Positions 1 through 8,351 of a DNA stretch of 64,000 nt are shown in pieces (within the stretch, counting starts at the first letter, position 1; every line of letters begins with the position of its first letter). The notes below the pieces were generated by a model. The model was not told where the DNA came from, did not search any database, and saw only the letters and a list, made by a program, of their open reading frames with translations. The stretch spans positions 13,268,001-13,332,000 of the forward strand of contig OX387203.1 in assembly GCA_947561715.1 (NCBI GenBank). The letters are read 5' to 3'. The position numbers and the translations under genes are program-made. The stretch is from Ascidia mentula. Lineage: Eukaryota; Chordata; Ascidiacea; Phlebobranchia; Ascidiidae.

Positions 1-2382
1 TACCACGCTTGCAACGACAGAAAAGTATGTCTGCCGCTGGACAGTAATTTGGCATAATGAGCACGAGCCGGCGTCGTCGACGCGGCAACGACGGCGGGGG
101 GCCTTTGCAAACGATTAAGTAGTTAAAAAGTAGCCCGGACAGGGCGTGATGCTTACCTTATTCAAATAGAATGTCGACTGGTGGGAGAGGGGCGGAGGTT
201 GGCCTGGTGGGCACGTTGAGTGGTTGGGACATCGCAAGCACGTGGAATGGCAATTTTCAACACTGAGAGTGCAGCGGTAATTACCACGCTTGCAACGACA
301 GAAAAGTATGTCTGCCGCTGGACAGTAATTTGGCATAATGAGCACGAGCCGGCGTCGTCGACGCGGCAACGACGGCGGGGGGGCCTTTGCAAACGATTAA
401 GTAGTTAAAAAGTAGCCCGGACAGGGCGTGATGCTTACCTTATTCAAATAGAATGTCGACTGGTGGGAGAGGGGCGGAGGTTGGCCTGGTGGGCACGTTG
501 AGTGGTTGGGCATCGCAAGCACGTGGAATGGCAATTTTCAACACTGAGAGTGCAGCGGTAATTACCACGCTTGCAACGACAGAAAAGTATGTCTGCCGCT
601 GGACAGTAATTTGGCATAATGAGCACGAGCCGGCGTCGTCGACGCGGCAACGACGGCGGGGGGCCTTTGCAAACGATTAAGTAGTTAAAAAGTAGCCCGG
701 ACAGGGCGTGATGCTTACCTTATTCAAATAGAATGTCGACTGGTGGGAGAGGGGCGGAGGTTGGCCTGGTGGGCACGTTGAGTGGTTGGGACATCGCAAG
801 CACGTGGAATGGCAATTTTCAACACTGAGAGTGCAGCGGTAATTACCACGCTTGCAACGACAGAAAAGTATGTCTGCCGCTGGACAGTAATTTGGCATAA
901 TGAGCACGAGCCGGCGTCGTCGACGCGGCAACGACGGCGGGGGGCCTTTGCAAACGATTAAGTAGTTAAAAAGTAGCCCGGACAGGGCGTGATGCTTACC
1001 TTATTCAAATAGAATGTCGACTGGTGGGAGAGGGGCGGAGGTTGGCCTGGTGGGCACGTTGAGTGGTTGGGCATCGCAAGCACGTGGAATGGCAATTTTC
1101 AACACTGAGAGTGCAGCGGTAATTACCACGCTTGCAACGACAGAAAAGTATGTCTGCCGCTGGACAGTAATTTGGCATAATGAGCACGAGCCGGCGTCGT
1201 CGACGCGGCAACGACGGCGGGGGGCCTTTGCAAACGATTAAGTAGTTAAAAAGTAGCCCGGACAGGGCGTGATGCTTACCTTATTCAAATAGAATGTCGA
1301 CTGGTGGGAGAGGGGCGGAGGTTGGCCTGGTGGGCACGTTGAGTGGTTGGGACATCGCAAGCACGTGGAATGGCAATTTTCAACTCTGAGAGTGCAGCGG
1401 TAATTACCACGCTTGCAACGACAGAAAAGTATGTCTGCCGCTGGACAGTAATTTGGCATAATGAGCACGAGCCGGCGTCGTCGACGCGGCAACGACGGCG
1501 GGGGGCCTTTGCAAACGATTAAGTAGTTAAAAAGTAGCCCGGACAGGGCGTGATGCTTACCTTATTCAAATAGAATGTCGACTGGTGGGAGAGGGGCGGA
1601 GGTTGGCCTGGTGGGCACGTTGAGTGGTTGGGCATCGCAAGCACGTGGAATGGCAATTTTCAACACTGAGAGTGCAGCGGTAATTACCACGCTTGCAACG
1701 ACAGAAAAGTATGTCTGCCGCTGGACAGTAATTTGGCATAATGAGCACGAGCCGGCGTCGTCGACGCGGCAACGACGGCGGGGGGCCTTTGCAAACGATT
1801 AAGTAGTTAAAAAGTAGCCCGGACAGGGCGTGATGCTTACCTTATTCAAATAGAATGTCGACTGGTGGGAGAGGGGCGGAGGTTGGCCTGGTGGGCACGT
1901 TGAGTGGTTGGGACATCGCAAGCACGTGGAATGGCAATTTTCAACACTGAGAGTGCAGCGGTAATTACCACGCTTGCAACGACAGAAAAGTATGTCTGCC
2001 GCTGGACAGTAATTTGGCATAATGAGCACGAGCCGGCGTCGTCGACGCGGCAACGACGGCGGGGGGCCTTTGCAAACGATTAAGTAGTTAAAAAGTAGCC
2101 CGGACAGGGCGTGATGCTTACCTTATTCAAATAGAATGTCGACTGGTGGGAGAGGGGCGGAGGTTGGCCTGGTGGGCACGTTGAGTGGTTGGGCATCGCA
2201 AGCACGTGGAATGGCAATTTTCAACACTGAGAGTGCAGCGGTAATTACCACGCTTGCAACGACAGAAAAGTATGTCTGCCGCTGGACAGTAATTTGGCAT
2301 AATGAGCACGAGCCGGCGTCGTCGACGCGGCAACGACGGCGGGGGGCCTTTGCAAACGATTAAGTAGTTAAAAAGTAGCCCG
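1..2382. repeat. 280-bp satellite array, left block (about 8.5 monomers)
   Basis: Head-to-tail monomers of about 280 bp that continue past the left window edge. Two variants alternate: one reads TTGGGACATCGC (281 bp), the other TTGGGCATCGC (280 bp), giving a 561-bp dimer. Each monomer carries a CpG-rich segment around the SalI-like GTCGAC sites, an E-box-like CACGTG, and, read on the minus strand, a splice-donor-like AAGGTAAGC. Sparse private variants (a CAACTCTGAG monomer near 1384, and a seven-G run near 375) recur at the same places in the later blocks. The block ends at 2382 where LINE sequence begins. Short ORFs on both strands are repeated in every monomer and are not treated as genes. 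Confidence 0.97.
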
Positions 2383-2916
2383 TTAATATTTTATTCGGGG
2401 CACCTGATTGTCCCCACGAAATCGGACGAGGTAACAAGGAAAAATACAACAATAAAACAAAAAAAACACTACATAAATTCAAACTCCGATGAGAATTGTC
2501 GGCAAAAGGTGCCATCTGGTGGTCGTTTATACATTATATTGTTAACCGTTAGTGGGAGCTAACGCAAAAATTGTAAAGAAAAGTGTAAACGGGGAATATA
2601 TCGACCCCTAGTGGTTGGTCCGTCGGGGAGTTTTCTTCCACGAGTGGGCGCGATTGTATGGCGGGCGAAAGTAACAAGAATAAACAGTCAACACAATAAC
2701 ACAAAAAAAATAAAAGCGTTCGGGGGAAATATACCGACCCCTAGTGGTTGGTTTGTCATGTAATTTTTGCCCACAGGTGGGCGTAATTTAATGGCGAGCG
2801 GTAAACAACAAGTGCGAATGATAACACAATCACATACGGGGGGCGTTTGCAGTTATGTCGGCAATTGCCGTAGATGGTCTCGTACATTGTTTTTTGTCAT
2901 CCGCGAGTGGGCGCTA
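2383..2916 (-). other. LINE 3' UTR with internal degenerate repeats (copy 1)
   Basis: About 530 bp follow the ORF2 stop. On the plus strand they hold several degenerate modules of about 120 bp. GACCCCTAGTGGTTGG occurs near 2605 and again near 2736, and a GTGGGCG motif recurs near 2645, 2776 and 2906. A related block with GTGGTCGTTTATAC lies near 2519. The same structure is present in copies 2 and 3 (10572-11105 and 19323-19856). Repeated 3' UTR modules could be the part recognised by the LINE's own reverse transcriptase, but that is a guess. Confidence 0.7.
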
Positions 2917-5900
2917 TTATTGGGTGTCGGTATTTGTCTGGTAAAGGGTGTTCACAACGTCGGCCAGGACCTCCTCGAGAAAGGGGTTGTCCCTATTTCG
3001 CTGTATAGATAGTTTTAAGCGTAAAGAGGTTTTGCAGGATGTTATCAAGTGCCTGGGTATGTCATTGATGGGTCGTGTGTCATGTTTGATTCTGTTTCGT
3101 GTTTTCCAGATAGTGTGTGTTAGTGAGGTGTTTAAAAGTGCTCCTAATGTTTTCGTGTAAGGTGTTGTATTATGAAGTGTTGGGAAGGCGATGTGTAAAG
3201 GTGTGTCAAAAGGACAGGTGTTTAGGTTAGATAAAGTTCGAAAGACGTCGCGAATTAAGGTGAGCAGAGGTTGAATGGAAGGACAGTTGTGGAATAGGTG
3301 AGTAAAAGTTTCAAAGGGGAATTTGCACAGGTAGCAGTGGGGTTGTTGGTCCAAAGGGAGGTATGATTTCTGACAATTTAACGGAAGAATTTTATGTGTT
3401 AGCCGGTAATTGAAGGATTTTAAATAATTCGGGAATATCGGGTGGTGGATTTGGACCCAGTCGTTGAATTGGTGAGGTGTCGTAGCGTTGTCAACAATAC
3501 GGTGGTATTGGGGTTTTGTTTTGTGAGTCATCAGCTCGGCTTCTGTGAGGTTCAAGGTTTTTAAAAGTTGTAACAGGGATTTGTAGTGGGGAGAGGGTGT
3601 GGTTGCGTGCGGGAGAAAGTTTCTGGTTCGTAGGTGGAAAAGTTTGCTGAGGGAGAGGCCAAGGTTGTATTCTATGAATGATAGCTGTGCGGTTGTCGGG
3701 GTTTCTAAAAGGCGGTGGTTATAATATTGTTTGATAGGATAGAGAAGTGATAGGTCAGCGTAGAGGGGAATGTTTGCCGCGCCGTAACCGCCATGGTCAC
3801 GACGGGCTGCCAGGATGTTAATTGGCAAGGTTGGATTGTTTGGGCCGACGACGAACTTTACCACAATGCCGTCGATCCGTTCTCGTTGCAGGGTTGGTAG
3901 GGGGTAAGTTTTAGCGAGGTATGAAATTTGGGGTAAAAGTATAGTCTTAGTGAGGATGCATTTAGAATCAAAAGTGAGAAACGGGTTGCTGATAGATTTG
4001 GCGCGGGATTGCAAAGAGGTGACTGCCTTGTGCCATGCCGCGGTAATGTCCGATGGTGCGCCTATTGGGGTATTTAACGGTGTTATAGACTTAGGGTTCC
4101 ATTTTATCTGAGATAAGGTTGGGTCGTCATGGGGGGGTCGAAGAATGGCAATCGCTTCGGTTTTGGTGGGGTTAAGTTTTAATCCGGAAAATTTACCAAA
4201 ATTGTGAATGAGGCCGAGGGCTTTGGTGAGGGAATGCCGATGAGCCACCACTAGGGTGACGTCATCGGCGTAAGCGATTGCCTTGGGTGTGTTGCGGCAC
4301 GGCACGGGGGTAGAATCAATAGAAGCGTTGTTTTGTAGGGCAACGAGGAGCGGATCTAGGGCAATCAGGAAGAGGTTCAGACTAAGGGGGTCACCTTGTC
4401 TGACTCCTCTCCTGATGGGAAAGTCCCTTGTGGCAAAGCCGTTTACGAAGGCCCGGGAGTTGGCGCTAGAGTGAAGTGCAGAAAGGTAATTAGTAAAGCA
4501 AGTGGGAAAGCGTTTGAGATGTAACTGGAGAAGTAACCATGAAAAAGAAACTGAGTCGAAAGCTTTTTGAAAATCTAGGGAAACGAAGAAGGTGTCCGAA
4601 TTGATGGAGGATGCCTGGTGGTGGAGATCGCGTAAGAGTAGAGTTGCGTTGGAGGTTGAAGAGCCGGGGATAGCGAATTGATTACTTGAGAGAATGTCGG
4701 GTATAAAGGGTTTCAAGCGGAGGTTCAAGAGTTTGTGTAGGATTTTTAGGTCTGTGTTTAACAAAGAAATAGGGCGGTAATTATTTAACAGGGTGGGATC
4801 GTTTTTTTTATGGATAAGGGTCAAATGTCCGAGGTTGAATTCTGATGGGGTATATGAATTAAAGTATGAAAAATTAAGCGCGTCGGTGAGGTCGGCCCCG
4901 ATCAGGTCCCAGTAGTGCGAGTAAAACTCGATGCTGAGACCGTCGGGGCCGGGGGTTTTGCCAGTGGGAAAGAGGGAAAGGGTTTGTTTAATTTCCTGTT
5001 GTGTGATGGGGCGCGAAAGTGTTTCGAGGTGCTGTTCCGGGATAGGTTTGGGAGGAATTCTAATGAAATCGTTATCAGGGCCGTGTGCTGATAGTTGTTG
5101 GTCCGCGTAGAGGGTTTCGAAAAAATGTCGGGTATGTGAGAGGAGTTCCTTAGGAGTGGATAGAGGGAGACCGTGGTTATCCTGGAGTTCGAGTATGGGG
5201 GCGTGGCGGCGGGTGGGGATTAACTTAGAATAAAGGGTTTTATCAGCAATATTTTTAAATTGAGGGTCAGAAGAAAGGGATCGGAGGATAGATGTGCGGG
5301 ATTTTGAGATGTAGAGTTCCTTAAGGGATTTTTTAGCGGATTGGAATTTATCAAAATTTTCGGGTGATGGGTGGTCGTTGAGGGTTTGGCGGTAGGTTTC
5401 CAATTGTTGCTGTAGGGTTTGGGTTTCTTTGCGTGATTGTTGGGCCAGGAGTTTTGAATGGGTTTGTGTGATCTGTTTAAATTTAAATTTTAGTGTTAAC
5501 CAATAGTCCAGGGGGTTGGAGTGAAGGGGAGCCAAGGTTTGCCATAGAGGGTAGGTTTGTCTAAGACTTTGGGAAAACTGAGGGTCGTGAAGGGTATTTA
5601 CATTATTCTTCCAGGATCCACGGCCTCTTGGGGGTGCGGAAATAAGGTTTAGAGTTGTTAGCACTGCATCGTGATCGGAAAAGGGGCAAGGCGAAAAGGA
5701 ATGGTGTTTAGGAATTAATTGCCTTGATGTGTATAACCTATCGATGCGTGACTGGGTCCCTGGGGCGCGACGTGAGTATTGACGGAGGGTTGGGTGGAGA
5801 GTTCGAAAGGTGTCTTGTAGGTCAAAAGTGGAAATTAATTTAATGAGTGAATGACTTGGTTGGCGGTTGGCTGTTGGGGGGTGTCTGTCCAGGGCGGGGT

Positions 5901-6366
5901 CTACTACACAGTTGAAATCACCGGCGAATACTATGGGGTGGGAAGAGGAGATATACGGGAAGAGGGAGTCGAAGAATTTGTTATTGAATATGTAATTTTT
6001 TGTGCCGGAGGGTGCGTATATATTAACCAAGTGAAAGGTGTGGGTCAGGGTTGATATGTCGGCCGCAATAATGCGACCTTCAGAGTCAGAAACGGAATTA
6101 AGGATTTGGAGATTGGAGGAATTCAGAAGAACTGCGACACCCCCCCAGGCAGAGCCTTTTAGAGGTGCCGAGTTTAAGAGGATGGGACCGGAAGACCATT
6201 CGGACTTCCACAGGGATTCGGTATGGGGGGTAGAGTGAGTTTCTTGTAAGCAAAAAAGGTCAAAGTTCAAAGAGGAAAGGTACCGAAACAGGGCCCTTCT
6301 CTTGGTTGCCTGGCCTAAGCCGTTAACGTTTAACGTACATATACGTAAATAGGATGTAGGCGCCAT
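2917..6366 (-). CDS. LINE ORF2: APE endonuclease-reverse transcriptase (copy 1)
   Basis: ORF2 polyprotein of 1,149 aa that nicks target DNA and reverse-transcribes the element RNA. I start at the ATG at 6366 (MAPTSYLRIC); an upstream in-frame TTG at 6387 is not a normal eukaryotic start. Residues 1 to about 235 are an APE-type endonuclease: LNVNG near 12, QETHS with Glu about 42, YAPSG, GDFN, and SDHD near 228. The reverse transcriptase covers roughly 460-760, with YRPISLLN, the motif-A stretch DFQKAFDS near 600, RQGDPLS near 657 and the catalytic YADD near 698. A C-terminal CCHC (C-x2-C-x8-H-x4-C, CYLCKFPF...) lies near 1010-1027. All the key residues I looked for are present. The ORF follows ORF1 after 59 bp on the same strand. 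Confidence 0.95.
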   Translation of the reverse strand: MAPTSYLRICTLNVNGLGQATKRRALFRYLSSLNFDLFCLQETHSTPHTESLWKSEWSSGPILLNSAPLKGSAWGGVAVLLNSSNLQILNSVSDSEGRIIAADISTLTHTFHLVNIYAPSGTKNYIFNNKFFDSLFPYISSSHPIVFAGDFNCVVDPALDRHPPTANRQPSHSLIKLISTFDLQDTFRTLHPTLRQYSRRAPGTQSRIDRLYTSRQLIPKHHSFSPCPFSDHDAVLTTLNLISAPPRGRGSWKNNVNTLHDPQFSQSLRQTYPLWQTLAPLHSNPLDYWLTLKFKFKQITQTHSKLLAQQSRKETQTLQQQLETYRQTLNDHPSPENFDKFQSAKKSLKELYISKSRTSILRSLSSDPQFKNIADKTLYSKLIPTRRHAPILELQDNHGLPLSTPKELLSHTRHFFETLYADQQLSAHGPDNDFIRIPPKPIPEQHLETLSRPITQQEIKQTLSLFPTGKTPGPDGLSIEFYSHYWDLIGADLTDALNFSYFNSYTPSEFNLGHLTLIHKKNDPTLLNNYRPISLLNTDLKILHKLLNLRLKPFIPDILSSNQFAIPGSSTSNATLLLRDLHHQASSINSDTFFVSLDFQKAFDSVSFSWLLLQLHLKRFPTCFTNYLSALHSSANSRAFVNGFATRDFPIRRGVRQGDPLSLNLFLIALDPLLVALQNNASIDSTPVPCRNTPKAIAYADDVTLVVAHRHSLTKALGLIHNFGKFSGLKLNPTKTEAIAILRPPHDDPTLSQIKWNPKSITPLNTPIGAPSDITAAWHKAVTSLQSRAKSISNPFLTFDSKCILTKTILLPQISYLAKTYPLPTLQRERIDGIVVKFVVGPNNPTLPINILAARRDHGGYGAANIPLYADLSLLYPIKQYYNHRLLETPTTAQLSFIEYNLGLSLSKLFHLRTRNFLPHATTPSPHYKSLLQLLKTLNLTEAELMTHKTKPQYHRIVDNATTPHQFNDWVQIHHPIFPNYLKSFNYRLTHKILPLNCQKSYLPLDQQPHCYLCKFPFETFTHLFHNCPSIQPLLTLIRDVFRTLSNLNTCPFDTPLHIAFPTLHNTTPYTKTLGALLNTSLTHTIWKTRNRIKHDTRPINDIPRHLITSCKTSLRLKLSIQRNRDNPFLEEVLADVVNTLYQTNTDTQ

Positions 6367-6425
6367 TGTGACTTTAAACGAAAGCAAAACATAAACAAAG
6401 TCACGTGGTCTTAATTTGGGTCATT

Positions 6426-8048
6426 CTAAAGGCAGGTGATGTTGAAGTCATTCGGTATGACCGTTTCACAACAACATACGATTTTTTCCCCGGGCAATAA
6501 ATTATAAGTGGCGCCGCAGTTGCAACTTATCAAAAGCCGTTGGCATTTTCTGTTCGTGCAGCGGGATGGGCTTGTATAAGCCTCGTCCGGAGCCCAATTG
6601 CCGCAGCGGCATTTTAAATGTAGGGTTCCGCATAAGCATACAATATTCTTGCCTGTGTACGCGGTATGGCAACATGCCGTTTTCTTCGGAATCGGTGGTG
6701 ATTCGCTCTGCTTCCTTTTGCGCGAACGTACTTCAGTGAATTGCTCGTTGTCCCGCATGACCGGTTTCGGTGTGGATGTGGCCGGAGGTAATGATTGGTG
6801 TGTTGGGGTTGTAGCGGTATCGGCCAACTCGGGCCGCGGGATACGGTGATGTACCGCCTCTGGTGTCTTGCTATCTCGAACACCGGTGACCGTTGTGGCG
6901 CTAGAGGGTGATAGCGCCTCTGCAGACTTGTTGTTGTTGTGACGCGTAGTAGCGGTATTAGCCAACTCGGGCTGCGGGATGCGTCGATGTACCGCCTCTG
7001 GTGTCTTGTCTGTTATTCCATTAACAAGCGTTGGGGCGCTAGAGAGTGGCGCCTCTGAAGACTTCACGCCGCTTCTTGTGACGTCAGTTGTCACGGTCGG
7101 GGGCGCACGGTCAACAGCTGGCTCGCCAGGTGTGACGTCAGCCGTCACAGCCAATGGCGCAGCGTCAGCGACAACAGGTGTCGTTTTGGGATTTCCACCT
7201 GGCGCGATCTTATCAGCGACGCCAGGTGTGACATCTGGCACATGCAGGTGCACAGATGTTGCGACGTCTAAGGTCGCTTGTTTGTTATGGTCCGGCGCAT
7301 TATCAGCTGCCGCATTTGACGTTGTGGCGTTAGACATGTTTGCCTCTGGAGCCTTCTTATCAGGACAATTTCCTTGTTCTTGCACATTCGGCGCTTTATC
7401 GCCGGCACTTCCTTTCACGGCTGACTGCCTTCGCTCTTCGGCTTGCCTTGCAAAGCTTGGACAGTCACTTTTAACATGGCCCATCTCCATACAAAAATCG
7501 CACTTCTTGGGCTGGCCGTTATATTTTACTTCAACCACATTTTTGCCGAGGCGCACCCGCTCTGGAATTGGGTTGTCCTTCAACACAGAACCCTTCATAA
7601 TGATAATGCGTTTGCCTCCGTAGAGGCCATAGTCATCGTTTGTTTTCCACCCTCTAATTGTAGGGGCGTATTTTGAAAAATATGCGAGTAGCGCTTGCAT
7701 CGGGATGCGCGGGGGAACCTTTGTGAGGGTCACACACTCTTCATCCTCGCAACGTGCGGTTGCATACACAGGCTTTCCTGTCGCTCTCAGCGCCATGGCG
7801 AATTCACGGGCCTTATCTTTTGATGGGCAGTAAAATTTAACTCTGCCATTCGAGAATTGTAATAGACCTTCAAGGAAGGTCCGCCAGCGAATGTTATGTT
7901 GGCGTAACAAAGCCAAAATCTCTGGACGCTTCAGCCCTGGGTTGAAACGGGCGTCTACCTCCAAGTTTTCATCCGTATCAAACGGATCTTTTACTGGCAC
8001 AGATCGGGCCGCCACACTGGGCCCGGCTACGGCTTTTGCAAAATTCAT
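6426..8048 (-). CDS. LINE ORF1: zinc-knuckle nucleic-acid-binding protein (copy 1)
   Basis: ORF1 protein of 540 aa, expected to bind the element RNA and form the RNP with ORF2. I start at the ATG at 8048 (MNFAKAVAGPS); the longer reading begins at a TTG. Residues about 60-180 resemble the RRM-like part of Tx1-type ORF1 proteins. A retroviral-type zinc knuckle C-x2-C-x4-H-x4-C (CDFCMEMGHVKSDC) lies near 184-197, after VKYNGQPKK. Residues about 200-450 are low-complexity, rich in Ala, Pro, Thr and Asp, with an imperfect tandem repeat containing TPEAVHRRIPQPELA and TPEAVHHRIPRPELA. The last 80 residues are very cysteine-rich, repeating a C-x-C-G pattern (CLCG, CRCG, CNCG) and then CCC. I do not recognise this tail from other LINEs. 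Confidence 0.92.
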   Translation of the reverse strand: MNFAKAVAGPSVAARSVPVKDPFDTDENLEVDARFNPGLKRPEILALLRQHNIRWRTFLEGLLQFSNGRVKFYCPSKDKAREFAMALRATGKPVYATARCEDEECVTLTKVPPRIPMQALLAYFSKYAPTIRGWKTNDDYGLYGGKRIIIMKGSVLKDNPIPERVRLGKNVVEVKYNGQPKKCDFCMEMGHVKSDCPSFARQAEERRQSAVKGSAGDKAPNVQEQGNCPDKKAPEANMSNATTSNAAADNAPDHNKQATLDVATSVHLHVPDVTPGVADKIAPGGNPKTTPVVADAAPLAVTADVTPGEPAVDRAPPTVTTDVTRSGVKSSEAPLSSAPTLVNGITDKTPEAVHRRIPQPELANTATTRHNNNKSAEALSPSSATTVTGVRDSKTPEAVHHRIPRPELADTATTPTHQSLPPATSTPKPVMRDNEQFTEVRSRKRKQSESPPIPKKTACCHTAYTGKNIVCLCGTLHLKCRCGNWAPDEAYTSPSRCTNRKCQRLLISCNCGATYNLLPGEKIVCCCETVIPNDFNITCL

Positions 8049-8351
8049 TGGTATATTGCAAAACAAAATATGGTGCGTCAAAGACAACAGAACACACCCT
8101 GGCCGCTTGCCGCCTAACCACTACTAGACAATACGAAATAGTGGCCCTAAAAAGGGCCGGGCTGGCTAAACAAGCGACCTCAAGAATCTCCTCCAAACAC
8201 ATTCACAGCTGACAATTAAGTTTCAAAAGAAGTTCCAAAAAATAAACTGGTAAATTCTTCCGATAACTGCCTTGAACAACTTGCAAATGATTAAATAGAG
8301 AAAATAGCTTGTCGAAACAGTAGGTAACTCACGTATGATGCTTGCCTTAGT
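8049..8351 (-). promoter_or_regulatory. LINE 5' UTR with a diverged innermost monomer (copy 1)
   Basis: Between the ORF1 ATG and the first clean monomer is a unique segment (about 8049-8283) followed by a stretch (8284-8351) that aligns to the satellite with many changes and an insertion of about 12 bp: TTGCAAATGATTAAATAG against the monomer's TTGCAAACGATTAAGTAG, and ATGCTTGCCTTAGTCAAAT against ATGCTTACCTTATTCAAAT. A diverged inner monomer beside clean outer ones is the layout seen in LINEs with monomer promoters. Here the AAGGTAAGC donor-like motif of the monomers has become AAGGCAAGC. A TTGTCTAG acceptor-like site (minus strand) lies near 8124. The promoter role is inferred. Confidence 0.55.

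Larger units (their letters stand above)
2383..8334 (-). mobile_element. Complete two-ORF LINE, copy 1 (L1/Tx1-like)
   Basis: Non-LTR retrotransposon read on the minus strand: 5' UTR (8334 to 8049), ORF1 (8048 to 6426), a 59-bp spacer, ORF2 (6366 to 2917) and a 3' UTR of about 530 bp ending at 2383. Both ORFs are open, and the endonuclease, reverse transcriptase and zinc knuckles are all present, so the element looks coding-competent. There is no long poly-A tail; the 3' end is the AT-rich AATAAAATATTAA next to a satellite CGGGCTAC. The ORF1 zinc knuckle, the N-terminal APE-type endonuclease and the C-terminal CCHC of ORF2 fit the L1/Tx1 superclade, some of whose members insert at specific sites. 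Clade placement is by motif only. Confidence 0.93.

Noticed and set aside
115-2363. Recurring 62-84-aa ORFs on both strands of every monomer, some cysteine-rich
   Set aside because: They repeat with the satellite, overlap each other on both strands, and open or close with single-base monomer variants. They resemble by-products of CpG-rich repeat DNA. A faint likeness of the Cys-rich reading to the ORF1 tail was too weak to claim.
1-2382. CRISPR-like regular repeats
   Set aside because: The repeats are contiguous 280-bp monomers without unique spacers, in a clearly eukaryotic setting.
6979-7623. A 214-aa plus-strand ORF antisense to LINE ORF1
   Set aside because: It is the mirror of the Ala/Pro/Thr-rich ORF1 linker and zinc-knuckle region, with low-complexity composition and no domain. 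The same holds at 15168-15812 and 23919-24563.
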